This document shows positions 38,489-48,684 of a stretch of 64,000 nucleotides of DNA, one piece after another. Both the position numbers and the translations under genes were made by a program. Within the stretch, counting starts at the first letter, position 1, and each line of letters begins with the position of its first letter. Where the stretch lies: assembly GCF_003732425.1 (NCBI RefSeq), contig NZ_MOBX01000005.1:62001-126000 (forward strand), written 5' to 3'. The notes under the pieces are model-generated. The model did not search any database. It saw nothing but the letters and a program-made list of their open reading frames with translations, and was not told the DNA's origin. This DNA is from Pseudomonas fluorescens. GTDB lineage: Bacteria; Pseudomonadota; Gammaproteobacteria; Pseudomonadales; Pseudomonadaceae.

Positions 38489-39058
38489 TTAATTCGAAGT
38501 CTTGGCCATCTGCCGATCCGACGCGCGCCAGATCAATCGCGTCGTGTCATAGCCTTGCTGACGCGCCTTGCTCAGCAGTTCTTCACGCACCACACCGTTG
38601 ACGCTCGGTGTGCGCGACAGCAACCACATGTACTTTCGACTCGGGTCGCCGACGATAGCGGTCTTGTAGTCATCGCTGACGTACAACACCCAATATTCAC
38701 CTTTCGCCACCCCCGGAATCAGACGAGAGAACCAGGTATCGAATTCGACCCAGAGCTTGTCGGTCTTGCCCGGCACCTGTGGATAAGCCGTGCCCTTGGC
38801 CTCTTCCCATTGCCAGTCCGGAGTCAGGCAGCGATTGAGCACCGCGACATTGCCGTCAGGCTTGAGGGTGTAATGGGCTTCGGATTGCGCGCAGTTGCGC
38901 TGGAAGTACATCGGCAAGCGCGCCAGTTCATACCAGGTGCCCTGATAGCGCTTGAGATTGACGCTGTTGACGGTTTTCGGCGCCAACGGGTCGACGCCGG
39001 AAGTGGCGCAGCCGGCCAGTACCAGGCCGGCAAAAAGGATCAGCAATAACCGCTTCAT
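38489..39058 (-). CDS. blc: Outer-membrane lipoprotein lipocalin Blc
   Basis: This 189-residue protein has a lipoprotein signal peptide with lipobox LAGC (Cys at about 17), followed by the lipocalin signature GTWYELARLPMYFQRNC and the later block DDYKTAIVGDPSRKYMWLLSRTP. Bacterial Blc binds fatty acids or lysophospholipids and is linked to membrane stress; that role is transferred from the family. A GGAGAAG site precedes the ATG. A second small lipoprotein gene ends upstream on the same strand, only 30 bases away. Confidence 0.93.
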   Translation of the reverse strand: MKRLLLILFAGLVLAGCATSGVDPLAPKTVNSVNLKRYQGTWYELARLPMYFQRNCAQSEAHYTLKPDGNVAVLNRCLTPDWQWEEAKGTAYPQVPGKTDKLWVEFDTWFSRLIPGVAKGEYWVLYVSDDYKTAIVGDPSRKYMWLLSRTPSVNGVVREELLSKARQQGYDTTRLIWRASDRQMAKTSN

Positions 39059-39088
39059 TTTTCTTCTCCGTGGGCGCGAAGCCCCGGT

Positions 39089-39343
39089 TTACTTCAGGCC
39101 TTGGCCGGAAAACATCAGCACTTTGTCACCGGCGTACTGCACGCTGATAAAGCTGTTCTTGTCGCCCCAGGTGCAACTGGACATGCCGAGCGCGCCCGAG
39201 CAATCGGTGGGCTTGCCGAGCAGAGTCTCGACTTCGGCCTTGGCCATACCGGCCGAGAGCTTCGAATAGTTTTCCTGATTGACCTTGCTGCATGCGGCCA
39301 ACAGCACGCAAAACGTCAGAAGGGCGATAGATCGCAGCGACAT
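39089..39343 (-). CDS. Small BamE/DUF3862-like lipoprotein
   Basis: This 84-residue protein has a lipoprotein signal (LLAAC) and the pattern YSKLSAGMAKAEVETLLGKP followed by W-GDKNSFISVQY, typical of the SmpA/BamE-like beta-lactamase-inhibitor-type fold found in small outer-membrane lipoproteins. AGGAG precedes the ATG. It probably forms a two-gene unit with blc. No specific partner can be named, and it is too short and divergent to be BamE itself. Confidence 0.82.
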   Translation of the reverse strand: MSLRSIALLTFCVLLAACSKVNQENYSKLSAGMAKAEVETLLGKPTDCSGALGMSSCTWGDKNSFISVQYAGDKVLMFSGQGLK

Positions 39344-39624
39344 GGTGTAACTCCTGGAACGAGGGGGGATGGCATGGTGCCAACCAGAAGCTTAGAAGAG
39401 AAAACCCTCATCTGGTTCCGTGGCTGGACGGCTATTTATTAGCCCGCCCGTCTGGCATTTGCCGATAAATCAGTCACTTTGTAACGCTAGTGAGCATTTC
39501 GTCGCATTTCACCAAGGACGCCTAATCTTTGGCGCGCCCCGGTCGACATAAAAGCAGCGCAAAGCCTCCGAGTGTGGCAAATTGCCGCCCTTTCTTGACC
39601 AGTCCCTTCGCGGTAGTTCATTCG

Positions 39625-41517
39625 ATGACCAGAAACATGAAATTCAGCCACAAGATCTTGTTGGCTGCCGCCCTCGTGGTGGCCATTGCGTTCGCCTGTT
39701 TCATTTTGTTCAACGACTATCGACAGCGCGAAGCCCTGAGCAGCAGCACCGAAGCCTCGATGCAGGAACTGGGCAGCCTGACCACCAGCAACATTCAGAC
39801 CTGGCTGGAAAGCCGCATTCAGTTGCTGCAATCGCTGTCGCAGCAAGTGGCCGTTGACGGTAATGCCCCGGCCAGCCTGAAGCGCATCATCGATCTGCCC
39901 GCCTACACCGGCAATTTCCAGCTCAGCTACTTCGGCGGCGCCGACGGCGTGATGTTCTCGGTGCCGGCCGGCAATCGCGCGCCGGATTACGATCCGCGCG
40001 CTCGCGGCTGGTACAAAGCGGCCAACAGCGCCCAGCAAACCATCGTCACCGAGCCGTACATCGCCGCGTCCTCGGGCAAACTGGTGATCACCGTAGCTAC
40101 GCCCGTGCAGCGCCAAGGGCAGATGCTCGGCGTCGCCGGTGCTGATATCGACCTGACCAGCGTCAGCGCGATCATCAACTCGCTGAACTTCGGTGGCCAC
40201 GGCCACGCGTTCATCGTCAGTGCCGACGGCAAGATCCTGATCCACCCGGACAGCAAACTGGTGCTCAAGACCCTCGCCGAGGCCTACCCGAATGGTGCGC
40301 CGAAAGTCAGCCCGGGCCTGAAAGAGGTCGAGTTCGACGGCAAAACCCAACTGATCTCCTTCACCCACGTCAACGGCGTGCCATCGGCCGACTGGTACGT
40401 GGCGCTGGTGCTGGACAAAGACACCGCGTTCTCGATGCTCAGCGAGTTCCGCACCTCGGCGCTGATCGCCATGGTCATTGCCGTGGTCATCATCATCGCC
40501 CTGCTCGGCATGCTGATCCGCGTGCTGATGCAACCGCTGCTGACCATGGGCCGCGCCATGCACGACATCGCCGAAGGTGAAGGCGATTTGACCAAACGTC
40601 TAGTCATTCACGGCAACGACGAATTCGGCGCACTGGGCACCTCGTTCAACCGCTTCGTCGAGCGCATTCACACCTCGATCCGCGAAGTGTCCTCGGCCAC
40701 CGGCCAGGTTAACGAAGTCGCCCTGCGCGTGGTCGCGGCATCGAACTCGTCGATGTACAACTCCGACCAACAGGCCAGTCGCACCAACAGCGTGGCCGCG
40801 GCGATCAACCAGCTCGGCGCAGCCGCTCAGGAAATCGCCCAGAACGCCGCACTCGCCTCGCAACACTCCAGCGATGCGCGCAGCCTCGCGGTCGACGGTC
40901 AGCAGGTTGTGGATAAAACCATCCACGCCATGCAGCAGCTGTCGGCGAAGATCAGCGATTCGTGCGGCAACATCGAAACCCTGAACAGCAACACGGTGAA
41001 CATCGGCCAGATTCTTGAAGTGATCACCAGCATTTCCCAGCAAACCAACCTGCTCGCGCTCAACGCCGCGATCGAAGCGGCGCGTGCCGGTGAAGCCGGG
41101 CGTGGTTTCGCCGTGGTCGCTGATGAAGTGCGCAACCTCGCCCACCGTACCCAGGATTCGGCGCAGCAAGTGCAGAAGATGATCGAAGAGCTGCAAGTCG
41201 GCGCGCGTCAGGCAGTCAGCATCATGACCGAGAGCCAGCGCGAGAGCGAAAGCAGCGTCGGCATCGCCAACCAGGCCGGCGAGCGTCTGGGCAGCGTGAC
41301 TCAGCGTATCGGCGAGATCGACGGGATGAACCAGTCGGTGGCCACCGCGACCGAAGAGCAGACCGCAGTGGTCGAGTCGATCAATGTCGATATCAACGAG
41401 ATCAACACGCTGAATCAGGAAGGTGTGGAGAACTTGCAGGCGACGTTGCGCGCGTGCTCGGATCTGGAGCAGCAGGCGGCGCGGTTGAAGCAATTGGTCG
41501 GTAGCTTCAGGATTTAA
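39625..41517 (+). CDS. Amino-acid chemoreceptor with dCache domain (PctA-like MCP)
   Basis: This 630-residue methyl-accepting chemotaxis protein has membrane helices at about 10-30 and 280-302, HAMP and a signalling tip [20 protein letters not shown]. The periplasmic dCache domain carries the amino-acid-binding pattern known from P. aeruginosa PctA: Tyr122, Arg127, Trp129 and Tyr130 in YDPRARGWY, Tyr145 in TEPYIA and Asp174 in GADIDL. Amino-acid ligands are therefore predicted, the exact set being unknown. The ATG at 39625 gives [15 protein letters not shown], which aligns with PctA; the frame is open further upstream. The C-terminus ends LVGSFRI. Confidence 0.9.
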   Translation: MTRNMKFSHKILLAAALVVAIAFACFILFNDYRQREALSSSTEASMQELGSLTTSNIQTWLESRIQLLQSLSQQVAVDGNAPASLKRIIDLPAYTGNFQLSYFGGADGVMFSVPAGNRAPDYDPRARGWYKAANSAQQTIVTEPYIAASSGKLVITVATPVQRQGQMLGVAGADIDLTSVSAIINSLNFGGHGHAFIVSADGKILIHPDSKLVLKTLAEAYPNGAPKVSPGLKEVEFDGKTQLISFTHVNGVPSADWYVALVLDKDTAFSMLSEFRTSALIAMVIAVVIIIALLGMLIRVLMQPLLTMGRAMHDIAEGEGDLTKRLVIHGNDEFGALGTSFNRFVERIHTSIREVSSATGQVNEVALRVVAASNSSMYNSDQQASRTNSVAAAINQLGAAAQEIAQNAALASQHSSDARSLAVDGQQVVDKTIHAMQQLSAKISDSCGNIETLNSNTVNIGQILEVITSISQQTNLLALNAAIEAARAGEAGRGFAVVADEVRNLAHRTQDSAQQVQKMIEELQVGARQAVSIMTESQRESESSVGIANQAGERLGSVTQRIGEIDGMNQSVATATEEQTAVVESINVDINEINTLNQEGVENLQATLRACSDLEQQAARLKQLVGSFRI

Positions 41518-41535
41518 AGCGCTGCCACTGACGCC

Positions 41536-41599
41536 TTCGCGAGCAGGCTCGCTCCCACATTGGAATGCATTTCAAAGTGGGAGCGCGCCTGCTCGCGAA
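41536..41599. repeat. Family B intergenic inverted repeat, copy 5
   Basis: A facing pair of the GTGGGAGCGAGCCTGCTCGC element (right arm GAGCGCGCCTGC) lies between the converging chemoreceptor and DUF924 genes. Confidence 0.86.
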
Positions 41600-41623
41600 G
41601 GAGGATTCAGCCGCAATGAAGAT

Positions 41624-42226
41624 TTAGAACCTGGAACCCGGTTCGGAGAGAAACACTAATTCCTCAGCCGTCGACTCCCGCCCCAACACCGCATTGCGAT
41701 GCGGAAACCGACCAAACCGCGCAATCACTTTCCGATGCCGCTCGGCGTAGTCCAGATTGTCGGCAAACACCGCCCGCTCGGCTTCCGGCTGTTCAGCCAC
41801 CAGATCGATAAACCGTGAAACCGCCTCATTCTGCACCGCGAGGTTTTCACAGTGTTCGAACACCAGATAAATGAATACCCGCTGGATCGGCTTCAATTGC
41901 CGGTCGAAATCCGCAGCAATACCTTGCGCGACGAGTTTCTGCGCACGCAAATCACCGGAAAACGCTTTGGGGGTGTCGCGAAAGATCATTCGCGGCAGTT
42001 GATCGAGCAGTAACACCACCGCCAGCCAACCTTCGGGACGTTGCGTCCACTCGGTCAATTCGCCGGCCAGGGCCTGATCGACAAAGACCCCGAAACGCTC
42101 ACGCGCTTCGAGGTCTTGACTGTCTTTCTTACCGAACCACAACTTGCCCTTGTCAGCCGATATCTCGTCCGGGGATTCGGCCTGTCCGAACCACCAATCG
42201 AGCAACGGCTGCCAGGGCGCGTGCAT
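41624..42226 (-). CDS. DUF924 family protein
   Basis: This 200-residue soluble protein has the DUF924 pattern: LLDWWFG at the start, LWFGKKDSQD, LLLDQLPRMIFR and YLVFEHCENL, then YAERHRKVIARFGRFPHRNAVLGR. The fold is helical and TPR-like; no activity is established. It starts three bases after the fbp stop, and its AAGGA ribosome-binding site is inside the last codons of fbp, so it is translationally coupled to fructose-bisphosphatase. Confidence 0.9.
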   Translation of the reverse strand: MHAPWQPLLDWWFGQAESPDEISADKGKLWFGKKDSQDLEARERFGVFVDQALAGELTEWTQRPEGWLAVVLLLDQLPRMIFRDTPKAFSGDLRAQKLVAQGIAADFDRQLKPIQRVFIYLVFEHCENLAVQNEAVSRFIDLVAEQPEAERAVFADNLDYAERHRKVIARFGRFPHRNAVLGRESTAEELVFLSEPGSRF

Positions 42227-42229
42227 GGT

Positions 42230-43240
42230 TTATTCCTTGTGGTAAGCCGTGGCGCGGGCCACTTCTTCTTTCGAACCGAGGAACACCGCTACGCGCTGGT
42301 GCAGGCCTTCCGGTTGAATGTCGAGGATGCGCTGGTGACCATCGGTGGACGCGCCGCCCGCTTGTTCCACGAGGAACGACATCGGGTTGGCTTCGTACAT
42401 CAGACGCAGTTTGCCCGGCTTGGACGGCTCACGGCTGTCGCGCGGGTACATGAACAGACCGCCACGGGTCAGGATGCGGTGAACGTCGGCAACCATCGCC
42501 GCGACCCAACGCATGTTGTAGTTCTTTTTCAGCGGACCTTCTTCACCGGCCAGCAGCTCGCCAACGTAGCGCTGTACCGGGGCTTCCCAGTGGCGCTGGT
42601 TGGACATGTTGATGGCGAATTCCTGGGTGGTTTCAGGAATGGTGATGTCTTCGTGGGTCAGGACGAAGCTGCCCATTTCGCGGTCGAGGGTGAAGCCTTT
42701 GACGCCGTCGCCCAGGGTCAGCACCAGCATGGTTTGCGGACCGTAGATCGCGTAACCGGCGGCAACTTGCTGGGTGCCTGGCTGCAGGAACGCTTTTTCG
42801 TTCAGCGGCTCGTTCTGGCTCAGGTATTCGTTCGGGCAACGCAGTACCGAGAAGATGGTGCCGACCGGGGCGTTGATGTCGATGTTCGACGAGCCGTCCA
42901 GTGGGTCGAATACCAGCAGGTACGCGCCTTTCGGGTATTTGCCCGGGATCTGGTAGGCATTGTCCATTTCTTCGGACGCCATGCCGGCCAGGTGACCGCC
43001 CCATTCGTTGGCTTCGAGCAGAATCTCGTTGGAGATCACGTCGAGTTTCTTCTGCACTTCGCCTTGGACGTTTTCAGTGCCCATGCTGCCCAGCACACCA
43101 CCCAGGGCGCCTTTGGACACGGCGTGGCTGATCTCCTTGCAGGCACGCGCCACCACTTCGATCAGGAAACGCAGATCGGCAGGAGTGTTATTGCTGCGGG
43201 TCTGCTCAATCAAATAGCGACTCAGGGTAACGCGGGACAT
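42230..43240 (-). CDS. fbp: Class I fructose-1,6-bisphosphatase
   Basis: This 336-residue enzyme dephosphorylates fructose-1,6-bisphosphate in gluconeogenesis, which Pseudomonas needs when growing on amino acids and organic acids. The metal and phosphate motif [21 protein letters not shown] is intact, as are [13 protein letters not shown] and [20 protein letters not shown]. The length is normal. It is followed by a coupled DUF924 gene. Confidence 0.96.
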   Translation of the reverse strand: MSRVTLSRYLIEQTRSNNTPADLRFLIEVVARACKEISHAVSKGALGGVLGSMGTENVQGEVQKKLDVISNEILLEANEWGGHLAGMASEEMDNAYQIPGKYPKGAYLLVFDPLDGSSNIDINAPVGTIFSVLRCPNEYLSQNEPLNEKAFLQPGTQQVAAGYAIYGPQTMLVLTLGDGVKGFTLDREMGSFVLTHEDITIPETTQEFAINMSNQRHWEAPVQRYVGELLAGEEGPLKKNYNMRWVAAMVADVHRILTRGGLFMYPRDSREPSKPGKLRLMYEANPMSFLVEQAGGASTDGHQRILDIQPEGLHQRVAVFLGSKEEVARATAYHKE

Positions 43241-43571
43241 GGACGGCTCCGGTGGAATGGGGGGCTAAAAACCCGCGCAGTTTACAGGGAGTCTGAAAAC
43301 GTAGCGAGCGAAGACGCCCGGTAACGTGCGTTGGGGTGTAATTGCCTGTATGAGACGTGATTGTCGGTGGAGAGTTCAGGTAGCGGGTTTAGCGTAGACC
43401 GGTTCGGGACGGGTGGTGCCTAAGTGAAGCGGCAGTTTGAGTATTTTTATTGGCTGGTAGGCCACTATCGCGAGCAGGCTCGCTCCTACAGTTGATCGCA
43501 TTCCATCTGGAGAAATGCAATTAACTGTAGGAGTGAGCCTGCTCGCGATCGGGTGCGCAGCACCCGCCTTT
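43241..43571. other. Gap between fbp and the DUF3999 gene
   Basis: These 331 bases contain the fbp promoter region at 43241-43400 and a family B repeat at 43467-43549. No further gene, small open frame with a ribosome-binding site, or clear promoter was recognised. Confidence 0.5.
43467..43549. repeat. Family B intergenic inverted repeat, copy 6
   Basis: A diverged pair: GTAGGAGTGAGCCTGCTCGC faces GCGAGCAGGCTCGCTCCTAC. The outer part resembles family A (GTAGGAG) and the core family B, about 20 bases before the end of the DUF3999 gene. Confidence 0.82.
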
Positions 43572-44936
43572 TCAGGATTTGGCAGGAGGCTTGCGCAATA
43601 GGCTGAACGCCATCGCCCCGAGAAAAACCACACTCAGCAACAACACCGCCCACAGGCCGATCTTCTTCCAATTGGTCTCAGCCACCGCTGCCGCTGTAGC
43701 GGTCGAAGTCTGCGTGACAACCGCCTCACCCTGAACCGCAGCCTTACCCAACGCCGCCAGCTTCTCCGGTTTGAAATCCGGGATCAGTGTCGTCAATGGC
43801 AAGTTCGCCGTTTTCACGCTCGCGTTGCCCAACGCCAGACTGTACGGCCCCTCCCCGCGCGCAAGGAAAATCACCTGCGTCGCCCGCACCGCATATTTCA
43901 AGCCAGGCGCCTGCTCACCCAGACCACCGCCACGCTCATCCACGCTCAGTTTCAACTGCTGCACGGTCTGCCCGTAGAGCTGCAATTCGTTCTGCACCAC
44001 GTCCTGACCATTCTGGGTCAGGCGATAGAGCAAACCACTGCTCAGCGTCTGCCACGGCAAGCTGCTTTCGCGACGTCCCGCCAGCGTCACCGGCGCCAGA
44101 CTGTTCGGCTGTTTCAACTCAACCTGCACCCGCTCGACGTTCAAGCCCATCGGCAATTGCCAGGTGTATTCCCCGGCCTTGGTGCTGCTGCCGGCCAATG
44201 CCTGCGACCAGACCAACGGCAGCGGCACATTGCGCGGATCACTGCTTTTCAGTTGTGCCGCCGTCAGGATCGGCGCCGAATTCGGCGACTCCCACAGCAA
44301 CCGCACATAACGCGCCGACTGCCCCGGCAGCGTCACTTCGTGTTGCTCGATGCGCTCATCGGAAAAGGTCAGTCGTGCGACCTGCCCCTCGCCCCACGCT
44401 TGCCAGTGTTGCAGGTCGTCGCTGGCCTCAATGCTGAAGCGCTGGAAGCCGTCGCGCTCGCTGGTCCAGTCGAGGATCAACTGCTGCAGCGGCGCCTTGA
44501 TCGCGCTGGCATCCAGCAGCCAGCCACGCAGCACCTCCTCACCCGCCTCCAACTGGCTGGACGGCTGCACCTCGATCAGCGTGCCGTTGGTGGTCGATTG
44601 CACGCGCACGTTCGGCGCGCGTTCGCTGGCGTCGGCGGCGTTGTACAGCGGGAACCATTTCACCTCATGCAACTGACCGTCGTCGCGGGTCTGCGCTGAT
44701 TCGCGCGCCAAGGCGTAGGCCTGAGGTTCGCCGGCCGAGTTGAACACACGCAGATCACTGAGATCCGTCTGGCGCGCCTGCAATTGCACGCTCAACGGCA
44801 ATTCGAGGCGATACCACGGGCCGTTGCCGCTCACCGTCAGCGGCACCTGCGTGGCGAAGTCCGCCGGTTTTTCCTGAGCGCCGACCACCATCACCACGCC
44901 CAACGCCAACCAACCCAGGTTTCGCATGCGACTCAA
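43572..44936 (-). CDS. DUF3999 family periplasmic/membrane protein
   Basis: This protein of about 454 residues has an amino-terminal signal-like helix (LGWLALGVVMVVGAQ), a long beta-rich periplasmic body and one membrane helix near the C-terminus (IGLWAVLLLSVVFLGAMAFSLL) with a short basic tail. The frame is open far upstream inside the DUF2339 gene, but protein-like sequence begins here. A TTG at 44936 fits best: AAGGAG lies seven bases before it and the start overlaps the DUF2339 stop as TTGA; the alternative is the ATG at 44927. The function is unknown; the overlap suggests it works with the DUF2339 protein. Confidence 0.85.
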   Translation of the reverse strand: MSRMRNLGWLALGVVMVVGAQEKPADFATQVPLTVSGNGPWYRLELPLSVQLQARQTDLSDLRVFNSAGEPQAYALARESAQTRDDGQLHEVKWFPLYNAADASERAPNVRVQSTTNGTLIEVQPSSQLEAGEEVLRGWLLDASAIKAPLQQLILDWTSERDGFQRFSIEASDDLQHWQAWGEGQVARLTFSDERIEQHEVTLPGQSARYVRLLWESPNSAPILTAAQLKSSDPRNVPLPLVWSQALAGSSTKAGEYTWQLPMGLNVERVQVELKQPNSLAPVTLAGRRESSLPWQTLSSGLLYRLTQNGQDVVQNELQLYGQTVQQLKLSVDERGGGLGEQAPGLKYAVRATQVIFLARGEGPYSLALGNASVKTANLPLTTLIPDFKPEKLAALGKAAVQGEAVVTQTSTATAAAVAETNWKKIGLWAVLLLSVVFLGAMAFSLLRKPPAKS

Positions 44937-47900
44937 GATGAAACTCCTTCGGTGTCCGGGGCCGGTTTGTCCGCCACCGGTTGAGCGTCGACGCGTTTGG
45001 GCGGCAGTGGCGCGAAATAGCCGACCACCAGCAGCAACACGCCGACACCGATAAACGAGACGATCCGGGCGAGACCGCCACGGTTGCTCAATTCGACAAA
45101 AATCAGTTTGGCCACCACCAGTGCAATCAGCGCCGCGCCGATCAGCCACACTTCGCGGCGATGGCGCAGATGGCCGCCAATCATCAACCCCAGCGCCATC
45201 AGCGTCCAGACGATCGACAACCCGGCTTGCACCAGCATCGAGGCGAGCAGTTGATCGAGTTCGAACGGAATCCCGGCCCAATGGTGCGCCGCGCGGGTCA
45301 CCAGTGCGGTGCAGAAGACGAACAGCGAAACCCCGGCGATCAATTGCGTAGCGTATTCGGCATAGTCCTGGCGAATCGACAGTTGCGCAACGGCGCTGCG
45401 CGACCACACATAAACGCCGAACAGCGCGAACAGTAGCCCCAACTCCAATGGGTTGAGCAGCGGCACGTAAGGAAGTGGCTCGGCATTACCATCGCTGACG
45501 CCATTGGCCAGCCAGAACCACACCAGCATCAACACCGCCAACGGCGCGGCGGCATACAAGCGGTATTCGCGAGGGAATGCCGCCACCGGCCACGGCCAGG
45601 TGCGCGGTGCCGCGGCCAGCAACAGATAAACGCTCGGCAGAATCGCCCAGCCGAGCCAGCGCCAGGCGTTGTATTGCTCGGACAACAGCAGCAGACCGTA
45701 GCGTAACTCCAGCGCCAGCACGCCGATCAGCAGCCAGCAGCCGAGCACATGCGCCGTGCTCAAGGCACGCGCCGGCAGCATCGGCGCCAGGCGTCGCAGG
45801 CTGAAGAAGTGCACGGCGAACACCACAGCCCATGCCAACCAGCCAAAATCGGCCGCCGGGTGATATCGCGAATGCCATGCGCCGAGCAGCACGAGAGCAG
45901 CCGCCGGAATCAGCAACGTACAGAGCAGGCCCAGCGCCGGCCATTTCAACCGCAGCGACAGCACCGCCCACAGCGCCACACTGATGGCCGCGACCAACAG
46001 CAACAACGTGCCTTGCAGATTCGGCGAAGCAAACCGCAGCACTTCACTGATCCACGCCAGCGCCCACCAACCGGCGCCCCACACCAGCAACACGTCGGAC
46101 AAGCGCTGCAGACTCAACGCGTCGAACGCTGAAGCATGGTTGCCCAGTTGCAGACGCCAGGCACCGATCAGCGCCGCCAGCCCCAATACCAGTGGCGTCC
46201 AGAATCCGCCATGGGCCAACGGTTTCAGGCCTTCGCTGGACAGCGGCCCAAGCCATTCGGGACCGGCGAGTAAAAACGCCGCGCCACCGATCACCTGCAA
46301 CAACAAACCGAATACGAAACTCACGCGTTGTTTGAGGTACAGGCTCAGCCAGATGATCAGCAAACCACTGGCGGCCCACACCGCGCTCGCCGTTTGCCAC
46401 GGCAGCACGAACAGCACCGCCAGATTGATCAGCACCAGACCGGCCAGCAGCACCACCGACAGACCACGCAGCAGACGCACGTCGCCGCGCACCATCTCGT
46501 CGCGAGCCGCCAACAGCATGCCGGCGATCAACGCCAGACCGATCAACGACGCACTGAACAAGCCGCTCCAACCGGCATTGAACACCGCCGCCGAATCCTC
46601 GCCCGCGCCTTGCAGACGCAACAGGAACAACGCACCGCCAAGCAACTGCACGGCAAACGCGGTGAACAGGAACGTGCGCGACTGAATGCGCAGACCGACA
46701 AACAGAGTCGCCAATCCGGCCAGCGCCCAACTGATCGCTGTGGCCTGAACGAAGAAAAACAGCGGCGCCAGCAGATAGAGGAAGGTCAGGCCCAGGCACG
46801 CCAACACCGGCAAGCCTTGACGCTCCCAAGGTGAGGTCTGTTCCGGCGAGGCCTTGCGCAGTTGATAGAAGCTGAACAGCAACGCAATCCCGAGCATCAA
46901 CGCGCCCAGCGGTGCACCGTCGAGCAGACTGCTTTCGCCGACGCGTAACTGACTGAGAAACGCCAACGCCGAACCCAGTTGCAGCAGCAAGGCGAAGGCC
47001 CGGGCGAACGGTCGATGCTGACGCAGACCGAGCCAGAAAATTCCCGCACCTTCCACCGCCCATGCGGCCGAGGTCCAACGCGCATCCAGCCCCAGCGGAA
47101 TCGCCAGACTGGCAAAAATCACCCCGAGCGCCAGACAGGTTTCGCCCAGTAACACCGCCCGGCCACCCATCAACACCTTGGCCAGTGCCATGTAGATCAT
47201 GCCGAGCACCAGCGCACTGAATGCCGCTGCAAATTCCAGATGCTGCACCAACGCAAACTGCAATCCGAAGCCAATGATCGGCGGGCCGAACAGCATCGTG
47301 CCGTCGACGTAATCGCCCTTGCGCGCCGACCAGTGCAGCAACGCGTCGCGGTCGCCCTCCGCCGGCGCATCGGGCATGTCGAGCAACTTGCGCCGAGCGA
47401 ACAGCAAGCCAATGGCGAGGTACATCAGGAAGAACAGAATCAGGAACGGCTCGGTGCTCCACAACAGCTCCGGCGCATACGAGCGCAGGCCCCAGGCGAA
47501 ACCGATGCCGAAGGTGCCGACGAAACCGATCAGGTTGAGCAGACGCCAGGCCTTGAACCAGGCGATGGCGAGAATGCCGGCGTTGAGCAGCGCGAAATAA
47601 CTGAACAGCGCGACGTGATTGCCAGCGCCAGTCGAGGTCAGGATTGGCGCGGCAAACCCGCCCAGCGCTGCCGCTGCGGCCAGTCCCAAAGCATCCTGGG
47701 TGATGGCGAGAATTGCCGAGAAAACGGTGACCGCGACCAACAGTCCGAGCGCAGCGGACGGATCGAGCAACGGGTGCAGGCGCATCGCCGCAAACACCGT
47801 CAGATACAGCACCGCGATGCCGGTGCCTTGCAGCATCAACGCGTAATTGCTATTGCGCCGCCGCAGCCACCAGCCCAGCGCGAGCAAGCCCAACGCGGCT

Positions 47901-48517
47901 GCCGCGACACCGGCGTAACGCAATTCGATCGGCACGACCATGCCTTCAGTGGCGTAGCGCAGCAGGAACGCCAGACCGAAGAACAGCAACACCACGCCCA
48001 CCCGCAGCACGGTGTTGCCGCCGAACAGCCAGTTGCGCGCGGCGCTGATGCCACGCTCGATGAGGTTCGGGCCTCGGGGTTCGGCAGGTTTTGGCGGTTC
48101 GGGTGTGACGGCGTCGAGGCGCCAGACATCAGCGGGCAGCGCTTGGCTGGTTTCGCTGGCGACGGCGGAAATCGGTTCGAGTTCGGGCGGCAGCTCCCAG
48201 ACCAGTTCGGGCGCCGGGGCTTCTTCGGCTGTTGTGAGGGGTTCTACGACTGGCGCGGAAACAGGCGCCGCACTCGGTGGCGGCGCGGCACGAAGCGGCG
48301 CACCTTCGAGCAGAAACAGACGCTGTTCGACACCCTGCAAAGCGACCTTCGCCTGCTCAAGTTGACGTTGTTGCTCCGTCGCCAGCGAGCCCAGCCGCGC
48401 GATGCGGATCGTCTGCCCGAGCACCAGTCCCAGCAACGCGCCCAACAGCGCATCACTAAACGACTCGTCGAGCAGCCAGCCGAGCACCAGCCCGATCAAC
48501 ATGAACATCCATTGCAT
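44933..48517 (-). CDS. Large polytopic DUF2339 membrane protein
   Basis: This protein of 1194 residues starts at the ATG at 48517 behind AGGGA. A first helix (MFMLIGLVLGWLL) is followed by a coiled-coil segment (ATEQQRQLEQAKVALQGVEQRLFLLEG), a proline-rich linker, and then about 30 hydrophobic helices extending to residue about 1170, beginning with the characteristic LIERGISAARNWLFGGNTVLRVGVVLLFFGLAFLLRY. DUF2339 proteins have no settled function; roles in envelope or polymer transport have been guessed at. It is coupled to the DUF3999 gene. Confidence 0.9.
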   Translation of the reverse strand: MQWMFMLIGLVLGWLLDESFSDALLGALLGLVLGQTIRIARLGSLATEQQRQLEQAKVALQGVEQRLFLLEGAPLRAAPPPSAAPVSAPVVEPLTTAEEAPAPELVWELPPELEPISAVASETSQALPADVWRLDAVTPEPPKPAEPRGPNLIERGISAARNWLFGGNTVLRVGVVLLFFGLAFLLRYATEGMVVPIELRYAGVAAAALGLLALGWWLRRRNSNYALMLQGTGIAVLYLTVFAAMRLHPLLDPSAALGLLVAVTVFSAILAITQDALGLAAAAALGGFAAPILTSTGAGNHVALFSYFALLNAGILAIAWFKAWRLLNLIGFVGTFGIGFAWGLRSYAPELLWSTEPFLILFFLMYLAIGLLFARRKLLDMPDAPAEGDRDALLHWSARKGDYVDGTMLFGPPIIGFGLQFALVQHLEFAAAFSALVLGMIYMALAKVLMGGRAVLLGETCLALGVIFASLAIPLGLDARWTSAAWAVEGAGIFWLGLRQHRPFARAFALLLQLGSALAFLSQLRVGESSLLDGAPLGALMLGIALLFSFYQLRKASPEQTSPWERQGLPVLACLGLTFLYLLAPLFFFVQATAISWALAGLATLFVGLRIQSRTFLFTAFAVQLLGGALFLLRLQGAGEDSAAVFNAGWSGLFSASLIGLALIAGMLLAARDEMVRGDVRLLRGLSVVLLAGLVLINLAVLFVLPWQTASAVWAASGLLIIWLSLYLKQRVSFVFGLLLQVIGGAAFLLAGPEWLGPLSSEGLKPLAHGGFWTPLVLGLAALIGAWRLQLGNHASAFDALSLQRLSDVLLVWGAGWWALAWISEVLRFASPNLQGTLLLLVAAISVALWAVLSLRLKWPALGLLCTLLIPAAALVLLGAWHSRYHPAADFGWLAWAVVFAVHFFSLRRLAPMLPARALSTAHVLGCWLLIGVLALELRYGLLLLSEQYNAWRWLGWAILPSVYLLLAAAPRTWPWPVAAFPREYRLYAAAPLAVLMLVWFWLANGVSDGNAEPLPYVPLLNPLELGLLFALFGVYVWSRSAVAQLSIRQDYAEYATQLIAGVSLFVFCTALVTRAAHHWAGIPFELDQLLASMLVQAGLSIVWTLMALGLMIGGHLRHRREVWLIGAALIALVVAKLIFVELSNRGGLARIVSFIGVGVLLLVVGYFAPLPPKRVDAQPVADKPAPDTEGVSS

Positions 48518-48572
48518 GGTCGATATCCCTAAGCGCAAAGGCCAATCCGGGAAGATTAGCGCAGCCGGACCC

Positions 48573-48652
48573 AAAAAGATCGCAGCCTTCGGCAGCTCCT
48601 ACAGGGTTATGCGAACACCTGTGTAGGAGCTGCCGAAGGCTGCGATCTTTTT
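48573..48652. repeat. Family A intergenic inverted repeat, copy 6
   Basis: A close-to-consensus facing pair of GTAGGAGCTGCCGAAGGCTG lies between glgP and the DUF2339 gene. Confidence 0.87.
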
Positions 48653-48684
48653 CGGCACGCGATTATATCGAGCCGAACGGAAAG

